Below, one piece after another: positions 1 through 11,548 of a stretch of 64,000 bases of DNA. Position 1 is the stretch's first letter. Each line of letters begins with the position of its first letter. The translations under genes and the position numbers were made by a program. This DNA comes from Earliella scabrosa (Eukaryota; Basidiomycota; Agaricomycetes; Polyporales; Polyporaceae): contig JABYQQ010000026.1 in assembly GCA_022605405.1 (NCBI GenBank), positions 186,001-250,000 of the forward strand, given 5' to 3'. The notes under the pieces are model-generated. The model was not told the origin of the DNA, did no database searches, and worked only from the letters and a program-made list of their open reading frames with translations.

Positions 1-3000
1 CTGCACCGTTTTCATCTCTACGCGCCCCTCCTGACTAAACACTTCCGAGGCGCACGAGAACGAGGCGGTGTGCTCTGTGTCCGCCGACTATTGAAGTAAG
101 CTTTGTATTTGCAATCCATCAGGTTATTCCGTGCGCATGTGCTGACTGATTGGAGAACGGGTTCTTCCTCGCAGAATGAGCATTGCTATATCCAAAGTCG
201 GCTCGCCGCTCGATCACCGGCTACCCACACATCACGACCGCCACACCCCTGACGCAGGACGCTGCGTCGCCGCCAGCACCAAGATCAGAATACCCGAGTT
301 GTGACTGCGCCCATCTCGGGTGACTGCGCAGTGGTACTCGCCGGAGGCTCCGTGTCGAGAAGACACGAGTCTCGTCATCACTACCATGCAACAGCACCGT
401 CTTCCCTTGGAGGAAAGCAGCCAGAGAGGAAGTCGAGGCGGTCATCCTCGAGTCTCTCCGCTTTTAGGGGAAGCTTCTCCCACGGCTGCAAGTGTACACC
501 GGTCGCAAGCCTTCGAGCGGCGAGATTCGGGGTTCTGCTGCTCTTCTGTGGCGTTGCCTATTCAGGAATGTCCCATGCCACTGCAATGAGGCGTGCCTAC
601 GTCGGGTACTACCAGCGCAGTCCCTGCTCTCGGACCTGAACTGGGTGGCGCCTTCCTCCATACTGCTACATACTGCTACTGTAAGTCGGAACTGCACCGC
701 CTTGTATGATTGACTGACTTGGTGGTGGTAGAAGGCTATAGTCTGCGTCCTGACCTTTCAGTGCTTTCACACCTCCGAAGCTGCGCGGAGGCACGAACAT
801 CGGAGGCACGGACCGAGTCTCAACCCGGCAGTAATAAGATGTGGTTCCGACGGGAGCAAACGACTTCACAATAAACGCGCCTCGCACCGGACCTGCTCTT
901 CACTCTCTTCGCTCCCTACCGCAGCTCGGAGTTCCCCTGGCAACAGCACAAGTTCAGGTGCTCCGGATTGTGGTAAGTACCGATGGAAGTTCCTGTCCAG
1001 TCAATCCCCGACCTTCGTCGAGACTCAGCGCTGACATATGCATGTATCAAGGTCTCAAACGCATACCTGGTCACGAGATTACCTCTGGTGTCCCGCCCAG
1101 GTCGCATGGCCGTGGTCCGCCGTTCCTAGCTGTGCAGGGTGTGGACATTCTCGAATCCGACGTTGAAACGGGCATTCGCGCAGCGGAACGCAGGCCCTCT
1201 CCAGAGAATACCATATCGGTGGGCTGATTCCCATACGCAGGTCCACGGACCACAGTGTGGTCGCCCTGAGGTACCAGAGCGGCGGATCAGCCCGACATCC
1301 GGCTCACAGATCCCTTACCATGAGGGACCGAAGTGTTCAGATACCGCATCGGTCAACGTCACGCACCCTCCAGCCCAACGCCGAGCACCTGCACGGGCGT
1401 TCCCTCAGCCTTGTGTTCTCAGCGCGACGTTTAAGCGCGTCCAAGATCCACCGCTGATGTCCGGCCTTCCTCAGCGGAATCGCCACTGCCTGATTTGTGC
1501 TCGCCACCAAGCCCACAGCTTCTTCGGACCTGTGCGAGATACTCATCCGCGGACGACGGCCTCGGTGAGTGTCCCGTTCCGTTTCGCTGTACACATCCAT
1601 CAGATCAGTCCGCGTCAGTTTTCTCACATCATCGTAGCGCAGTTCATCGAATCAGAGCCACATTCTGCGTCCACCTGAGGACCTCGGGCATGCGCCCAAG
1701 AGACCACGCCGGATCAGGACTATCGGACGTTGTGTCGCTGGTACGATCTTCTTCAATGGCATTCGGGAGCTGTACATTCACATAGCCAACGCGTCACATA
1801 GCAGGCCTTTGAGTAAATTTTAGTCCTGGGCTCCACCGGTCTTCGACACCCCACCAAATACATGGGCCTTAACGAACCATCAACACGGGGCCACATCACA
1901 TCGCTATCTCACACGAGACCTGCCTCTGCAGAGTCCAAGAGCAGCACATCATCGTCCTGCCCCACGGCCGCCGGTTCTGCATCAAGTTGATTCTCCCGTT
2001 GCACAGCCCAGCGCGCTAGGTCCGAGTCCATGATGTAGTACGTCTGTAGGCACCTCCACTTCAAACCCTAAAGTATGTCTCGTGGCTCCGACCGGCGACC
2101 GTGGGGCGAGTCTCGATCCCGCTCGCGAGCCATTGCTTACCTTCATGTCTAGGCAGCTCCCACAGGGAATCTACCGCCGCGCCTTCGCACGATCAGGGTC
2201 CCTGCGTCTGGCGTATGTAACAAGGTTCGCCAGGGAACGGCGGACTCGGCCATAGCTACATGATTGTGCTCCACCGTGCGCGCATGCATCTTTGAAATCC
2301 ACCTCTCCATATTTCCCCTTTGCCCTGCGTTCCGCGTCGACGCGATCTGGGGTCATGCGCGCGCATGACACCCGTGGAAGGTTCTCCGAGGCATCGAGTT
2401 CGGGTCGGGAGCTGGAGGATGCTGTTGATTAAGCGCTACCAGCGTGTCACCCCCATCCCATTGTCGCAGTTAGATCCGCGAGAGGAATCTAAAGCAACTG
2501 GCGCGAGCGCGCTGCTTGCCGTACAACATGCCCTATTGTGCCCGAGCACTGCACGATCGAGCTCCCGCGGCGCAAGACAACTTGTACCAGCCACCTGGAA
2601 CTGCGAGCGTGGCGCGGAGTGTCGACTTGTGCCCAGAAAGTATGAACAAGGCGATGGTGCAGCTGAACTCTGGCCGTGCCACCGGAACGGAAACTCGTGG
2701 CGCGAGCGCAAACGCGCACACGTAAATCGGTATTGCGGAACAGATGTGAAAGCTTTACGGGTAGCTGCAGTAACATTGATATTGTGGATCAAGGCTCTGG
2801 GAGTCTGAGTCTTCAAGTCGTATTTGATACTGTAACGTCCCAGGGATCTACGGAATCGTCCACTAGCATAGGGAAACAACAAAGGGCTCAGTCTGATCGC
2901 ATGAGACACAACACCAAAGCCGTGGGTCGAGGTGCTCTATCTTGATCTTCAACGTCTGGTCAAGATTCACTCAATACCAGTAGACGGAAGGACTATCGAC

Positions 3001-3069
3001 AGAACCAAGAGACATTAGACCAAAGTTTGGACAATGTGAGCATGATCAGAGATTCTGTCAAGTCAAACG
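1..3069. other. No gene recognised
   Basis: Several open frames of 60-180 codons exist here, but none shows a recognisable domain, a consistent exon-intron structure or a credible start context. Frames on opposite strands overlap freely, as expected by chance in GC-rich DNA. I see no RNA gene or clear repeat. Confidence 0.5.
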
Positions 3070-3431
3070 TCAGCAAGCGACTATAGTGTTCGACATGGCA
3101 CTACGCACCTCGACCATCAACTTGACTTTCTCAGCGCGGCAGCGAGGGCACTTTGCTCGAGAAGTTGCGCCGACGGCATGAGTGAGACCGACTCGGGCGG
3201 TGGGAAGATAGAGGTGCGTGTGGGTGTGATCTGCACCACGAGTCGAGAGGGAGAGGATGACGGCGAGGACAATGAACCCGACTTCAGCAGGGATGTTTCA
3301 GTTGGAGCGAGACCAGACAGCGTCTCAAGAGGGGACGTACTGATATACCCGAGCATCTTTACTATGGTACCAGTGAGGATCATCCCTGCACCGCCTTCAG
3401 TTGGTTGGACAACAGAGTACACCGGGGCCAT
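3070..3431 (-). CDS. Small single-pass membrane protein, array copy A (short tail)
   Basis: Proposed exons are 3341-3431 and 3070-3281, joined by a 59-bp intron with a GTACGT donor and phase 1, giving about 100 residues. The start reads MAPVYSVV, like the MAPTT start of copies D and E. A hydrophobic stretch (about residues 18-42, including IIGFIVLAVILSLS) spans the splice junction and is followed by a CPRC motif near residue 77. The two PPxY motifs of copies D-F are absent, so this is either a truncated copy or one whose tail lies in an unrecognised further exon: a possible donor GTGCGT follows the CPRC region. It is the leftmost member of the array. Function is unknown; assignment rests on the shared intron position, membrane segment and CxxC. 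Confidence 0.5.
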
Positions 3432-6089
3432 CTTGGGAGCCGGGAGATAGTGGCGAAGACACGATGAGATGAAGGGGAGGGGAAGAGAGGATGTGTGGTA
3501 CTCACATCGAAGTGTCAATACAGGCAGGAGTATAGAAGAGGGTTGAGGAGCCAAGGGCCAGAGGAGAGCGATGAAAGGGTGGGTAGTATGGTGCAGTGAC
3601 AGAGAGACTGTCGGCTGAAATGTCTTATATAGGGTGCGCCCTCTATACAGGCGGCGATCTTTAGATTGTCGGAAGACTGGGGCAAGGTTTCCGCAGCCGG
3701 AAGCTGCGCCTTTTACGAAGCCGCATACGAAGAGAGTCAAACCTGGCATCGATAGCGGACATGGTCGGAGAGACAATGGACTGAGGCGGTGCGAGAGTGC
3801 GGTGGGAGTTCGCAAGACACAACGCTTTCGGTATCGGAGTACGCCCGGGTGGGCAGTTGGAAGAGAGTAATCCACGGTGTTGTGGATCAACAGAATGGAC
3901 GGTTTCCGGAGGCAGACACAGGGACACCGCAGGGCGTACGTGGCTGAGAGGATGGGCGGGAGATAAACAGGATTGAGTTCACAGTTCGACAAGTCTGGGT
4001 GGCGCCGCCCCAAAAGTAGGGTCACTTCCTAACCTTCGCACGAGAATCATGACGGTGACTCGACCGTCCCTCAGCATTTCTTTGAGCTCTCGAAGGCTTC
4101 GAGTTGACAAGAAAACCTATTGATTTCGTGCGTGGACGCCGGGAGATGAGAGCATATATACGGGCCACTCCGAGCTTGATAGCAGGCTCCTACAATATAC
4201 CACAATTCAGACTGCTTCCGAGCTCTTGACCGCATAACTTGATAAGTCCTTGGGGAAAAACTCGGTCATGGCCAGATAAACATGACACTGAGCTCACTGA
4301 TCAACACCGCATTGCCCGCCAATTATGAGGTTGTGAATGTGCGCCTTGGCAAGTGCTGGAGGAGAGAGAGAGATTGAAGGTCAGTCCGAGCCGAAGAGGT
4401 CTTTCATTAAACTATCTTGAGGATGGGAAGTGAGCTGTGGGAAACAGTACTGTGCCTGGGCAGTGGCCGTAAAGGAGTCATGTACGCTATCTTCCTTGAG
4501 AATCGACCCTACAATGAGGAAGCTCGGGGCTTACGATAATACGAAGCGCAGGTCTTGACTAGTTAGTTGGTAATTACGGTGGGTCTGGAACGAGAATATA
4601 GAGTCGGATGCTCTGATGACGTACCTGAGAGTATTTGTTGAATTGTATTTACTTGTATTTGTACACCGCCTTCAAGTTTCTCGAGGAGGACTCGAGGATC
4701 ATCCCAGTCTCTCAGTTGCATGATCCGGTTCTGGATCAAACCCTAAGCGAAATCGCTCTTCCTTGTAGGTGAGATCATGAAATATCAATATCAATGTTGG
4801 CACGGCCCGCTAAGGCATCGTGTAGTAAACCCTTAGATACAGTTCTGACGCGTCACAAAGGACAGCTACTAGAAGCGACACACTTGGTCAGTGACCGACT
4901 GGGAAGGCACAGCAGACCAACGCTACGCGCAGATGAGAACGTACGAATTTCAGGCTAATAGATGGCCTGCTCGCTCATTGAGGGACATAGACGTTTATAA
5001 CGCTCGCGTGCTGCGCTAGCTGCGTGCGGGCCCTCAGCATGTTTATGATGTTGCTGTTCACAAGGAGTCCACATTATGGGAGGAGTCAACTCCTACACTG
5101 ATCAGCGTTTCTCCTGGATCACTGGCTTTCTAATTCAGGAAGGCGAGGACAACCACCCTGCCGCCTGATGGACGCCCTCCGGCTGCCGAAGACGCGGTAC
5201 TTCCGTCTGCCAGGTAAGTAGTATCAATTGCCCTCGAATGCTTACACATCCCGCACTCTGAGCGTAGATGTCGTATCTCAGGGTTGCATGCGCTCTAGGA
5301 AGCTCCCAGGCACTGGAACCATTCATTGTAGGTGTTATATATTGATCTCAAGGGCGCAATCTCGCCAAGGACAGTATTGATTCAAGTCCGCTTGCTTCTA
5401 GCTCCGTAGATTCGCGCCAGTTCACTCTCCGCTGAACCTGCGATAGATGGTTCGCGGTTCTCGGGGTTTGACCGTCGGAGCCCCAATGCTAGCGTCAGTA
5501 GGACCCTGGCTAAGAAGCAAGATCTATTCTCGTGCGACGAGGAGTGTACAGCTCAATACACTCGTGCTGCGCTGCGGAGGCCGCCCGCTTGACGATAAGA
5601 GAGGGTGTATATTCAAGTACATATACTTATATTCCCACTCGATAACAAGGGTGCGCTTGCTGCAGATCGTCGACGGACACTTGCGCTTGCGCTTCCACTA
5701 AGCCCGGATCTAAGCTATATACCACTCCGGCGTCAACCTCCGATTCGCCTAGCATCGATCACGATCGTTCCGCTCACCGGTCAAGTTCGTGTATTGCTCG
5801 ATTCTCAATCATATCTTATTATCAACATTGACACGGTCTACAATAGTGCTCGAATACGCGAAGCAAAAGAAGCAGGAGGAGCTCGAGCGGATAGGAACGC
5901 CGAGCGTGTAGGTACAGTCACGAGCTCACATCGCAAGAGCACAACGAAATAGAGTCCCAGACACAGAGTGGTACTCCTAAAGAGGAAAAATTGTACAGAC
6001 CAAGGTGCGACGTAATGGCAAGGGCGGGGCTGGGGGGACGTAGAAAGAGGGTATGAAGTATGATGATCGGGTTGAGATGTGAGCATGCT
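3432..6089. other. No gene recognised
   Basis: Intergenic stretch between array copies A and B. A longer minus-strand frame runs through 3117-4025, but it reads through the intron of copy A in the wrong frame and has no recognisable domain. A TATA-like run (AGCATATATACGG) occurs near 4150. Nothing else could be supported. Confidence 0.4.
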
Positions 6090-6615
6090 TCACACGGCGA
6101 GTGCAAGATACGCACTCCCATAAATGGCAAGTGTGATGGGCGGAGCATCCACGAAGACGCATGGAGGGGGAGGAGATATGGGTGTAGTATGCCCGCGACC
6201 ACCGGGCAAGCGCTCGGAGGGCGACGACCGCGCGCGGGTGGAGAGATAGCCAGGGACCGCGATGGTACGCGCGTATCCCCTGCTCCTGCGCTGCTCGTTG
6301 ATACAGTGATCATAGGGAGTATGGGACACGGAGCCGCTTGTATGGGCAACGTCTCCGAACGAGGGCAGCACGTGCGCATGCGCAAGTCCGAGGGCCACCG
6401 GAGAGTTGTGGAAGCAAGACCTGCGGGAGGCAGTCAAGAAGCCAACAAACAGGGCTAACACGAGCACTAGGAAACAGCTTTGAGCATTCAGAGGGCATTG
6501 AGCATAGCACAGAGCTTCGTAGTACTTACATACTGGTACACCCGATGATCGCGCCAACGAGCCTTGAGGAAGCGGAACTCATGTCGATTCCCCCGTCAGA
6601 AGTAGATGGTACCAT
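6090..6615 (-). CDS. Small single-pass membrane protein, array copy B (divergent tail)
   Basis: Proposed exons are 6534-6615 (82 bp) and 6090-6466, separated by a 67-bp intron with donor GTATGTAAG and acceptor CCTAG in phase 1; the product is about 152 residues. The first exon has exactly the length seen in copies D and E and ends in SSRLVGAIIGCT, matching their SxRLVGTIIGCT. The helix continues as MLVLALFVGFLTASRRSC, with the same SRRSC border to the cytoplasm. Downstream the tail diverges: no CxxC is found, and the final SPPPPC replaces the SPPPAY of other copies. So the membrane part is kept while the adaptor motifs are lost or altered. It is either a diverged paralog or an early pseudogene whose frame is still open. 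Confidence 0.5.
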
Positions 6616-7884
6616 GCAATTATACTATAACATGTCTGAACGTCAGGACGCTGCGGCTGCTCGCCAAACTGGCCATCTGCATCTGGTACTGAGGAGAGGA
6701 ACACGTACCGTATAAGTATGTTTAGCCCGCACAATCTGCACATCCAGAAGCATTAGTACTGTCGCACGTTTGGTATCGGATTACACCCAGGGGCGCACCT
6801 GAACAGTAAAGACCAGCGACTCCGATCGAGCGCCGCGTCATAGTCAGAGCGAGAAGCCAGTGATTATGGTATGGAGCTTGGAGGAAGACCTCGCACCTCC
6901 TTGCGCGGCCAAGACGTAGCCACACGAGGGACGCGAAATTGGCTCCGCGTCGTCCACGAGGCTGAGCAAATGTGATCGAGCGCCGTGTCGTAGCTTCTTG
7001 CGTCCGGATCCGCATTGCGCCCACCGCGAGTCGCACGATGTTCTCGTGAGCAGAATATACCTGGGCTTGAGCGTGTGTGATCGAGCGCCGTGTCTGCTGC
7101 ACTCGCTAGAAGCAAGTGATCGAGGAGAAGCAGGTCTTATGGAAGACGCAGCATATGTGGGTCCGGACTTGGCCGACCCGGCGACGAGCGAGATCCGTGT
7201 GTCGTCGGCCATGAGCGGTCCTGCAGCCGAGATGTGAAACTACGCTGGCGGGGCGCGCGAGCACGGCCCATGCGAGGTCTACCGAATGCGGCAGGGCGCG
7301 AGCGGCTTCATCCTCCATGAGTCCAATCGCGATGAGCGACATGCCGCAGTCGCAGTGGGCTACCGGATCAAGATTGTGAGCCAAAGCAGGCGGGACGCGT
7401 GCCAAGCATTATCCATGCGAAGAGGATCGAATGTCGCAGGAGGCGAGTGGCGTAGGTGCAGTTGTCCCGTGGCTTGTGGTGGCGTTAGCGTGATGTATTC
7501 TTCATCCTCCGTGAGTTCGTGTGCCCGAGGTCACGAGTTGGTGTGCAGTCTCGTGGTCTTCGACCGCGTCTTGCGGCATCACAAGCTGCACCATGCGCTC
7601 CTAATTCCATTCACCTGAGAAGGACACGGCGGAGACCGAGCTCCGTCAAACCTGCCAGCAAGATACAGATATCGAGAGCACAAATAGCACAATACGAGGT
7701 AACCGGGGGATCACAGCAAACTGTCGTCAGCAGACGAGACGCTATATGGGAACCAGGGGACAGCAGGTCAAGCACGTAACAGAAGGAGGGTGGGAGTGAT
7801 CGTCTAGCACAGGGCCGTGAACGGGTGGATACAAACATGTGATGTGCACTAACGCGACGCACAACGAAGGCGACCTACGCGCGT
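6616..7884. other. Intergenic, contains dispersed motif repeats
   Basis: No coding gene recognised. The stretch carries three close matches to a short motif (TGATCGAGCGCCGTGTC) described separately, lying 200-480 bp upstream of the start of copy B. Confidence 0.4.
6824..7094 (+). repeat. Cluster of TGATCGAGCGCC motif repeats
   Basis: Three matches to (T)GATCGAGCGCCGYGTC occur at 6824-6840, 6973-6993 and 7078-7094, spaced by about 150 and 105 bp. Related copies lie at 10140-10158, 10279-10294 (partial) and 18183-18204 (T for C at one position). All lie in the tandem array region, outside the predicted exons. They may be remnants of a short tandem repeat or binding sites; the sequence alone does not decide. 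Confidence 0.6.
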
Positions 7885-8402
7885 TCATTGGTGACAGATG
7901 CAGAGGCCGGGCCGTCACGAAGGCGTACGCAGCTGCAGGCGACGCGGATGTAGTGCGCCCGCACCCCCTGACGAAGTCTGCTGAAGGCGAGCTCGGCGTG
8001 GACAAGGACTGCACGTCAAAGGAAGGCGGGTACCTAGCGGTGGTGTGGATCGCGTTCAGACGCGGGTCTGTCCGCGCTTGCGCATCTCGGCAACGCAGCG
8101 AGCGCAAGTGGCGCGGGAAACGGAACCCGCAGGGTGGACGATGCCACTGCGCGAGGGTAACGCGTGAGAGTGCGTGTGTCCCATGGTGGCTCGAGCTCGG
8201 TGAGGGGCCCCGCTCAACTTGCGGGAGACAATGAAGATGCCGACGATCAGAATAGTGAAGAGGACTGCGACGTATGTGAGGGGCATTCAGCGGGTATGTT
8301 GACCCAGCACAGAGCCAGGCGGCAAAGCCCAACGATTGTGCCGATAAGCCTGGAAGAGATAGAACCCATCTCCCTCCTATCAACAGCAGGCGTCGGGGCC
8401 AT
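7885..8402 (-). pseudogene. Array copy C, membrane/PPxY family, probably broken
   Basis: The first exon is clearly homologous: it starts MAPTPAVD, ends SSRLIGTIVG, and keeps the family length of 82 bp, but the position where others have GTACGT reads GCCTGG, so the donor looks destroyed. The acceptor (CGTCGCAG) and second exon from 8264 are kept and encode a helix segment (VLFTILIVGIFIVSR) and the CARC motif, but the frame then meets a stop at 8056. Tail remnants such as SPAAAYAF, matching SPPPAYVF of copy D, appear further on in another frame. A lost donor, an early stop and a frameshift together suggest a pseudogene. An unusual intron giving a short protein is less likely. Confidence 0.55.
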
Positions 8403-10997
8403 GATGTAGGCAATGACCTGTAAAGACCATGTCAGGGACTTCGGTCTAGCAGAATGGCCGGAGGGACTACGGCATGATCACTCACTGTGTATAGTGGAGC
8501 AGTGAGCGTACAGAGCGACGATGCTGAAGGATATAGAAGGGCGTGGAGAGGAGCGGACTAGAGGAGGCGTGACTGCGAGTGTATTAAGGGCCGCGAGAGA
8601 CGCGTCCGGGAATGAGGTGACGCTCGAAGATCCCGTCGAGAAATTTGAGGCTGTAGACCGCAAAGTCGTCTTCAATGAACTGACCATACCGGGGCATTTG
8701 GGGATCAACTTGGGTTAGCGGTTCGGCTCTCGGTCGGCGCTCCGCTTCGGTGAGTCGGCGGTTGCACTACGGAGGTTCTCCAATTGCACGGAGTCCAGAA
8801 GGGGAAGGTCTAGGTATCGTGACGCTGCCTTCCTTGAGCGGGCGTCCTAGGGTATGCGCCGCGTTCCGACCGCGTAGAAGCCGGTTTACGACGCGTTGGC
8901 TATCGCGCTGCTGAGATTCCAGAAGCAATGCGAGATCTCCAGGGACCCAACTGGATACCAGGCTGTCCAGGGGCGCGGGTCAATTTGTCGGATGGTGCTG
9001 AATGCGTCCCGTCGGACCATCGGTGCAGAGACCAGCCCGTCATGTGTGTGTTGTAAGATATGCGCTAGTGCTGCAGAATCGAGGTGTGGGAGACATTTGC
9101 TGATGTCGAACAGCACTGCAGTGCAAAGACTCAGGCTGAAGGATTTGAACACGAGTTCAACCAGGTTTTCCATGAGCACAAATAGAGAGGCATTAGAGCA
9201 GCAAAGCTGATAATATTTGGCGATGGCTGATGCAAGTCGAAGCGGTCGAAGTCTCGAAGATGAGCTCAGGGTGAGTGACTAGTAGTACTGCCAGTGGTGA
9301 CATGATCGCGGTGACGTAGCACAAGCGCTCTCAATGGCAATGTTTGCTTGTGTTTGTGATCACTCTCAGACACTGCCACCGCCGCTCGGGACGACTCGGA
9401 CTCAGTACTGCCGAGCCCACTGCCCCCAGTCCTCGATTCTGTTGCTCCCTGTCGTTGCGCGGTATGACGAGGTCTGATCGTGTGGTCATTTCTGATCAAC
9501 AGACGCAGGTTAGAATATCATTTTACCCCGGCCGAGTTCTCGTTGAAGTTGACTAGACTCTTCTTGCCCATGCGGGCTCCCGGGACTCCAGTCTGGGCTG
9601 ATGAAATCGGAGGTACTACTCATGTTCACAGGTAAGTATGTATCCATATCGGAGTAAAAGTACATGATGGAATGCTTGATCTCAGCGACGATCTGGGGTG
9701 CGCTTACTTCAATTAGCTCGGCGTCAGTCCTGTCGCCAACTCCTCCGCCGGATCTGCGATGGACAGAAACGGTCCCGGACCACCTCGTGCCCATTTCAGG
9801 ATCGGACTTTGGGAGGAACCTAAGCCCCAAGATGTCAGCATCATGCCAGACCTAGGAGACGCAATATAGGTCTGGCATCTATAATACGTGACGTATGTAT
9901 GTTCCTATATACCCTCGGATCTTTCATGGTAGAGGTGTTTATATGATAGGCCGTCCGCTCACGGTGGCGCTCAGAGCCACCCACCGCCCGTGTAAGCCTT
10001 CGGAATACTGCGACCACGTCATAGCCGCTCACATCGCAGACTAGAAGCACTGGAAGAGAGTTCGTGGAACGCCGGCAAGGTACGTATGTCAGGGTCAATT
10101 TGACAGCAACCGCGCAAGGACACCGGACCTGGATGAACATGATCGAGCGCCGCGTCGAAGGACCATAGCTTCGAGGATCCGGAGTCGGAAGGAAGCACTC
10201 GCGGCCCGTTCTCTGTCCAGGTCGTAGGTACTCACCTCGAGGCGGAGGATCACCTCGTGTGCAGAAGGCACCCGAATGTGATCGAGCCTGTGTTATTGCT
10301 AATAGAGCTAGAAGTCAATGATCGAGACGAAGCCTTACATATACGTACTCTCATCCTTATCGGGCTCGCTTCTATGTTCAGACGAGCAATCTACTTACCG
10401 CGATGAGCGCGATTAGTTTGCGTGTGATCAGCGCAGCGCAGCGCGGGCAGCCACCGGACCAAGTTTTGAGCGCTGCTCTAAGCTGGCGCGCCGCTCGAGC
10501 ACCGAGCGGAAGCTCGAGGAGATGGCGTGGGTAGACTTGTCAGTAACTTCGATGGGAGCGCTCGGCCATTCCGTACCCGGAAGTACATGCGGCAGGGAAA
10601 TAGTCCGGGAGGCCGCAGGTTGTTACTCGATTGCGTCGTACGGGCCCACCAGCACTCAGCTGCAACACGTGTTTCTATATTCATCTGAGGCGTACACGGG
10701 GGAACCGCAGTCGTAGCAAACAATGGAGATCGAGATCGAGTAAAACAGACACCGGCATCGGAAGACATTACTGGAGAACAGAGACAGCACAGTCCAGAAC
10801 AATAGGGACAACGGAGAGAGCAGCGAGAAACAGTCGGACGACTAAACAAGATATAGGCAACGACTTCGATCTGGGATTCTACATGGGGACAACGGGACAT
10901 GACAGCGAGCACGCAACAGGGGACGACCGTCTAGCGCAGAAGAATAGACCGGTGATGATGCCGACAGGTGATTCGGGCGTACACTTTGCACCGCGCA
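8403..10997. other. No gene recognised; two motif repeats
   Basis: Gene-poor spacer between copies C and D. It holds one full and one partial copy of the TGATCGAGCGCC motif (10140-10158 and 10279-10294). The context CTAGAAG...TGATCGAG at 10309-10327 resembles 7110-7128, suggesting that part of the 6.9-8.4 kb segment was duplicated here. Open frames such as 8886-9179 on the minus strand have no recognisable domain. Confidence 0.4.
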
Positions 10998-11548
10998 CTA
11001 CGCGCTTCCATCGGTGACAGATGGGACACGCCGAGCGCCCAGGAAGACGTACGCGGGCGGAGGGGACGCGGGCGTAGAGCGCCTGCCGCCACCGAAGGGG
11101 TCTTCCGTGGACGAGCTCGACGAGGGCGAGGACGGCATGTAGGGGGGAGGAGGATACACGATGGCGCCGGGGGAACCAGTGGCACGTCTCGTTGCCCGGC
11201 GGTTGCTCATCTCCGCGAGGCAGCGAGCGCAGGTGGTGCTGGAGAGGGAGCCGACGGGGTGAACAGCGCGGCCGCACGAGGACGAGTGCGTGTGCGCGAG
11301 GTCTTGGTAGGCCGCACGGCGGCGAAGAACCCAGCACGATCGGCGGGAGACGAAGAAGAATCCAACGAGGAGCGCTATGAAGACGACTGGATAATGTGGA
11401 AGGGGAGAGAAGGGAGAAGAGCGTTGAGACCCGGCTTGGAAGACAACCAAAGAGGGCGGTACGTACTGGTGCAGCCGATTATCGTGCCAACGAGCCTTGT
11501 CGATATGGGAGCCATGTCCTGTACTACAGCAGGGGTAGTCGGGGCCAT
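10998..11548 (-). CDS. Small single-pass membrane protein with CxxC and two PPxY motifs, copy D
   Basis: Exons 11467-11548 (82 bp) and 10998-11386 flank an 80-bp phase-1 intron (donor GTACGTACC, acceptor CCAG); the product is about 156 residues. The N-terminus MAPTTPAVVQDMAPISTRL is short and has no signal peptide. The helix LVGTIIGCT plus VVFIALLVGFFFVSRR is encoded across the splice junction and is followed at once by cysteine and arginine (SRRSC), typical of a cytoplasmic border that may be palmitoylated. The tail has TCARC, a serine run, YPPPPYMPSS and SPPPAYVF. PPxY motifs bind WW domains of NEDD4/Rsp5 ubiquitin ligases, and yeast Rcr1/Rcr2 have a comparable small layout; a similar adaptor role is inference. 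It is very close to copy E. Confidence 0.7.

Noticed and set aside
3117..4025. Minus-strand open frame of 302 codons
   Set aside because: It includes copy A's first exon but then reads through its intron and the second exon in a wrong frame; no domain is visible in the rest.
8886..9179. Minus-strand frame of 97 codons
   Set aside because: It has a plausible protein-like composition but no recognised domain, no paralog that keeps the frame, and no exon context.
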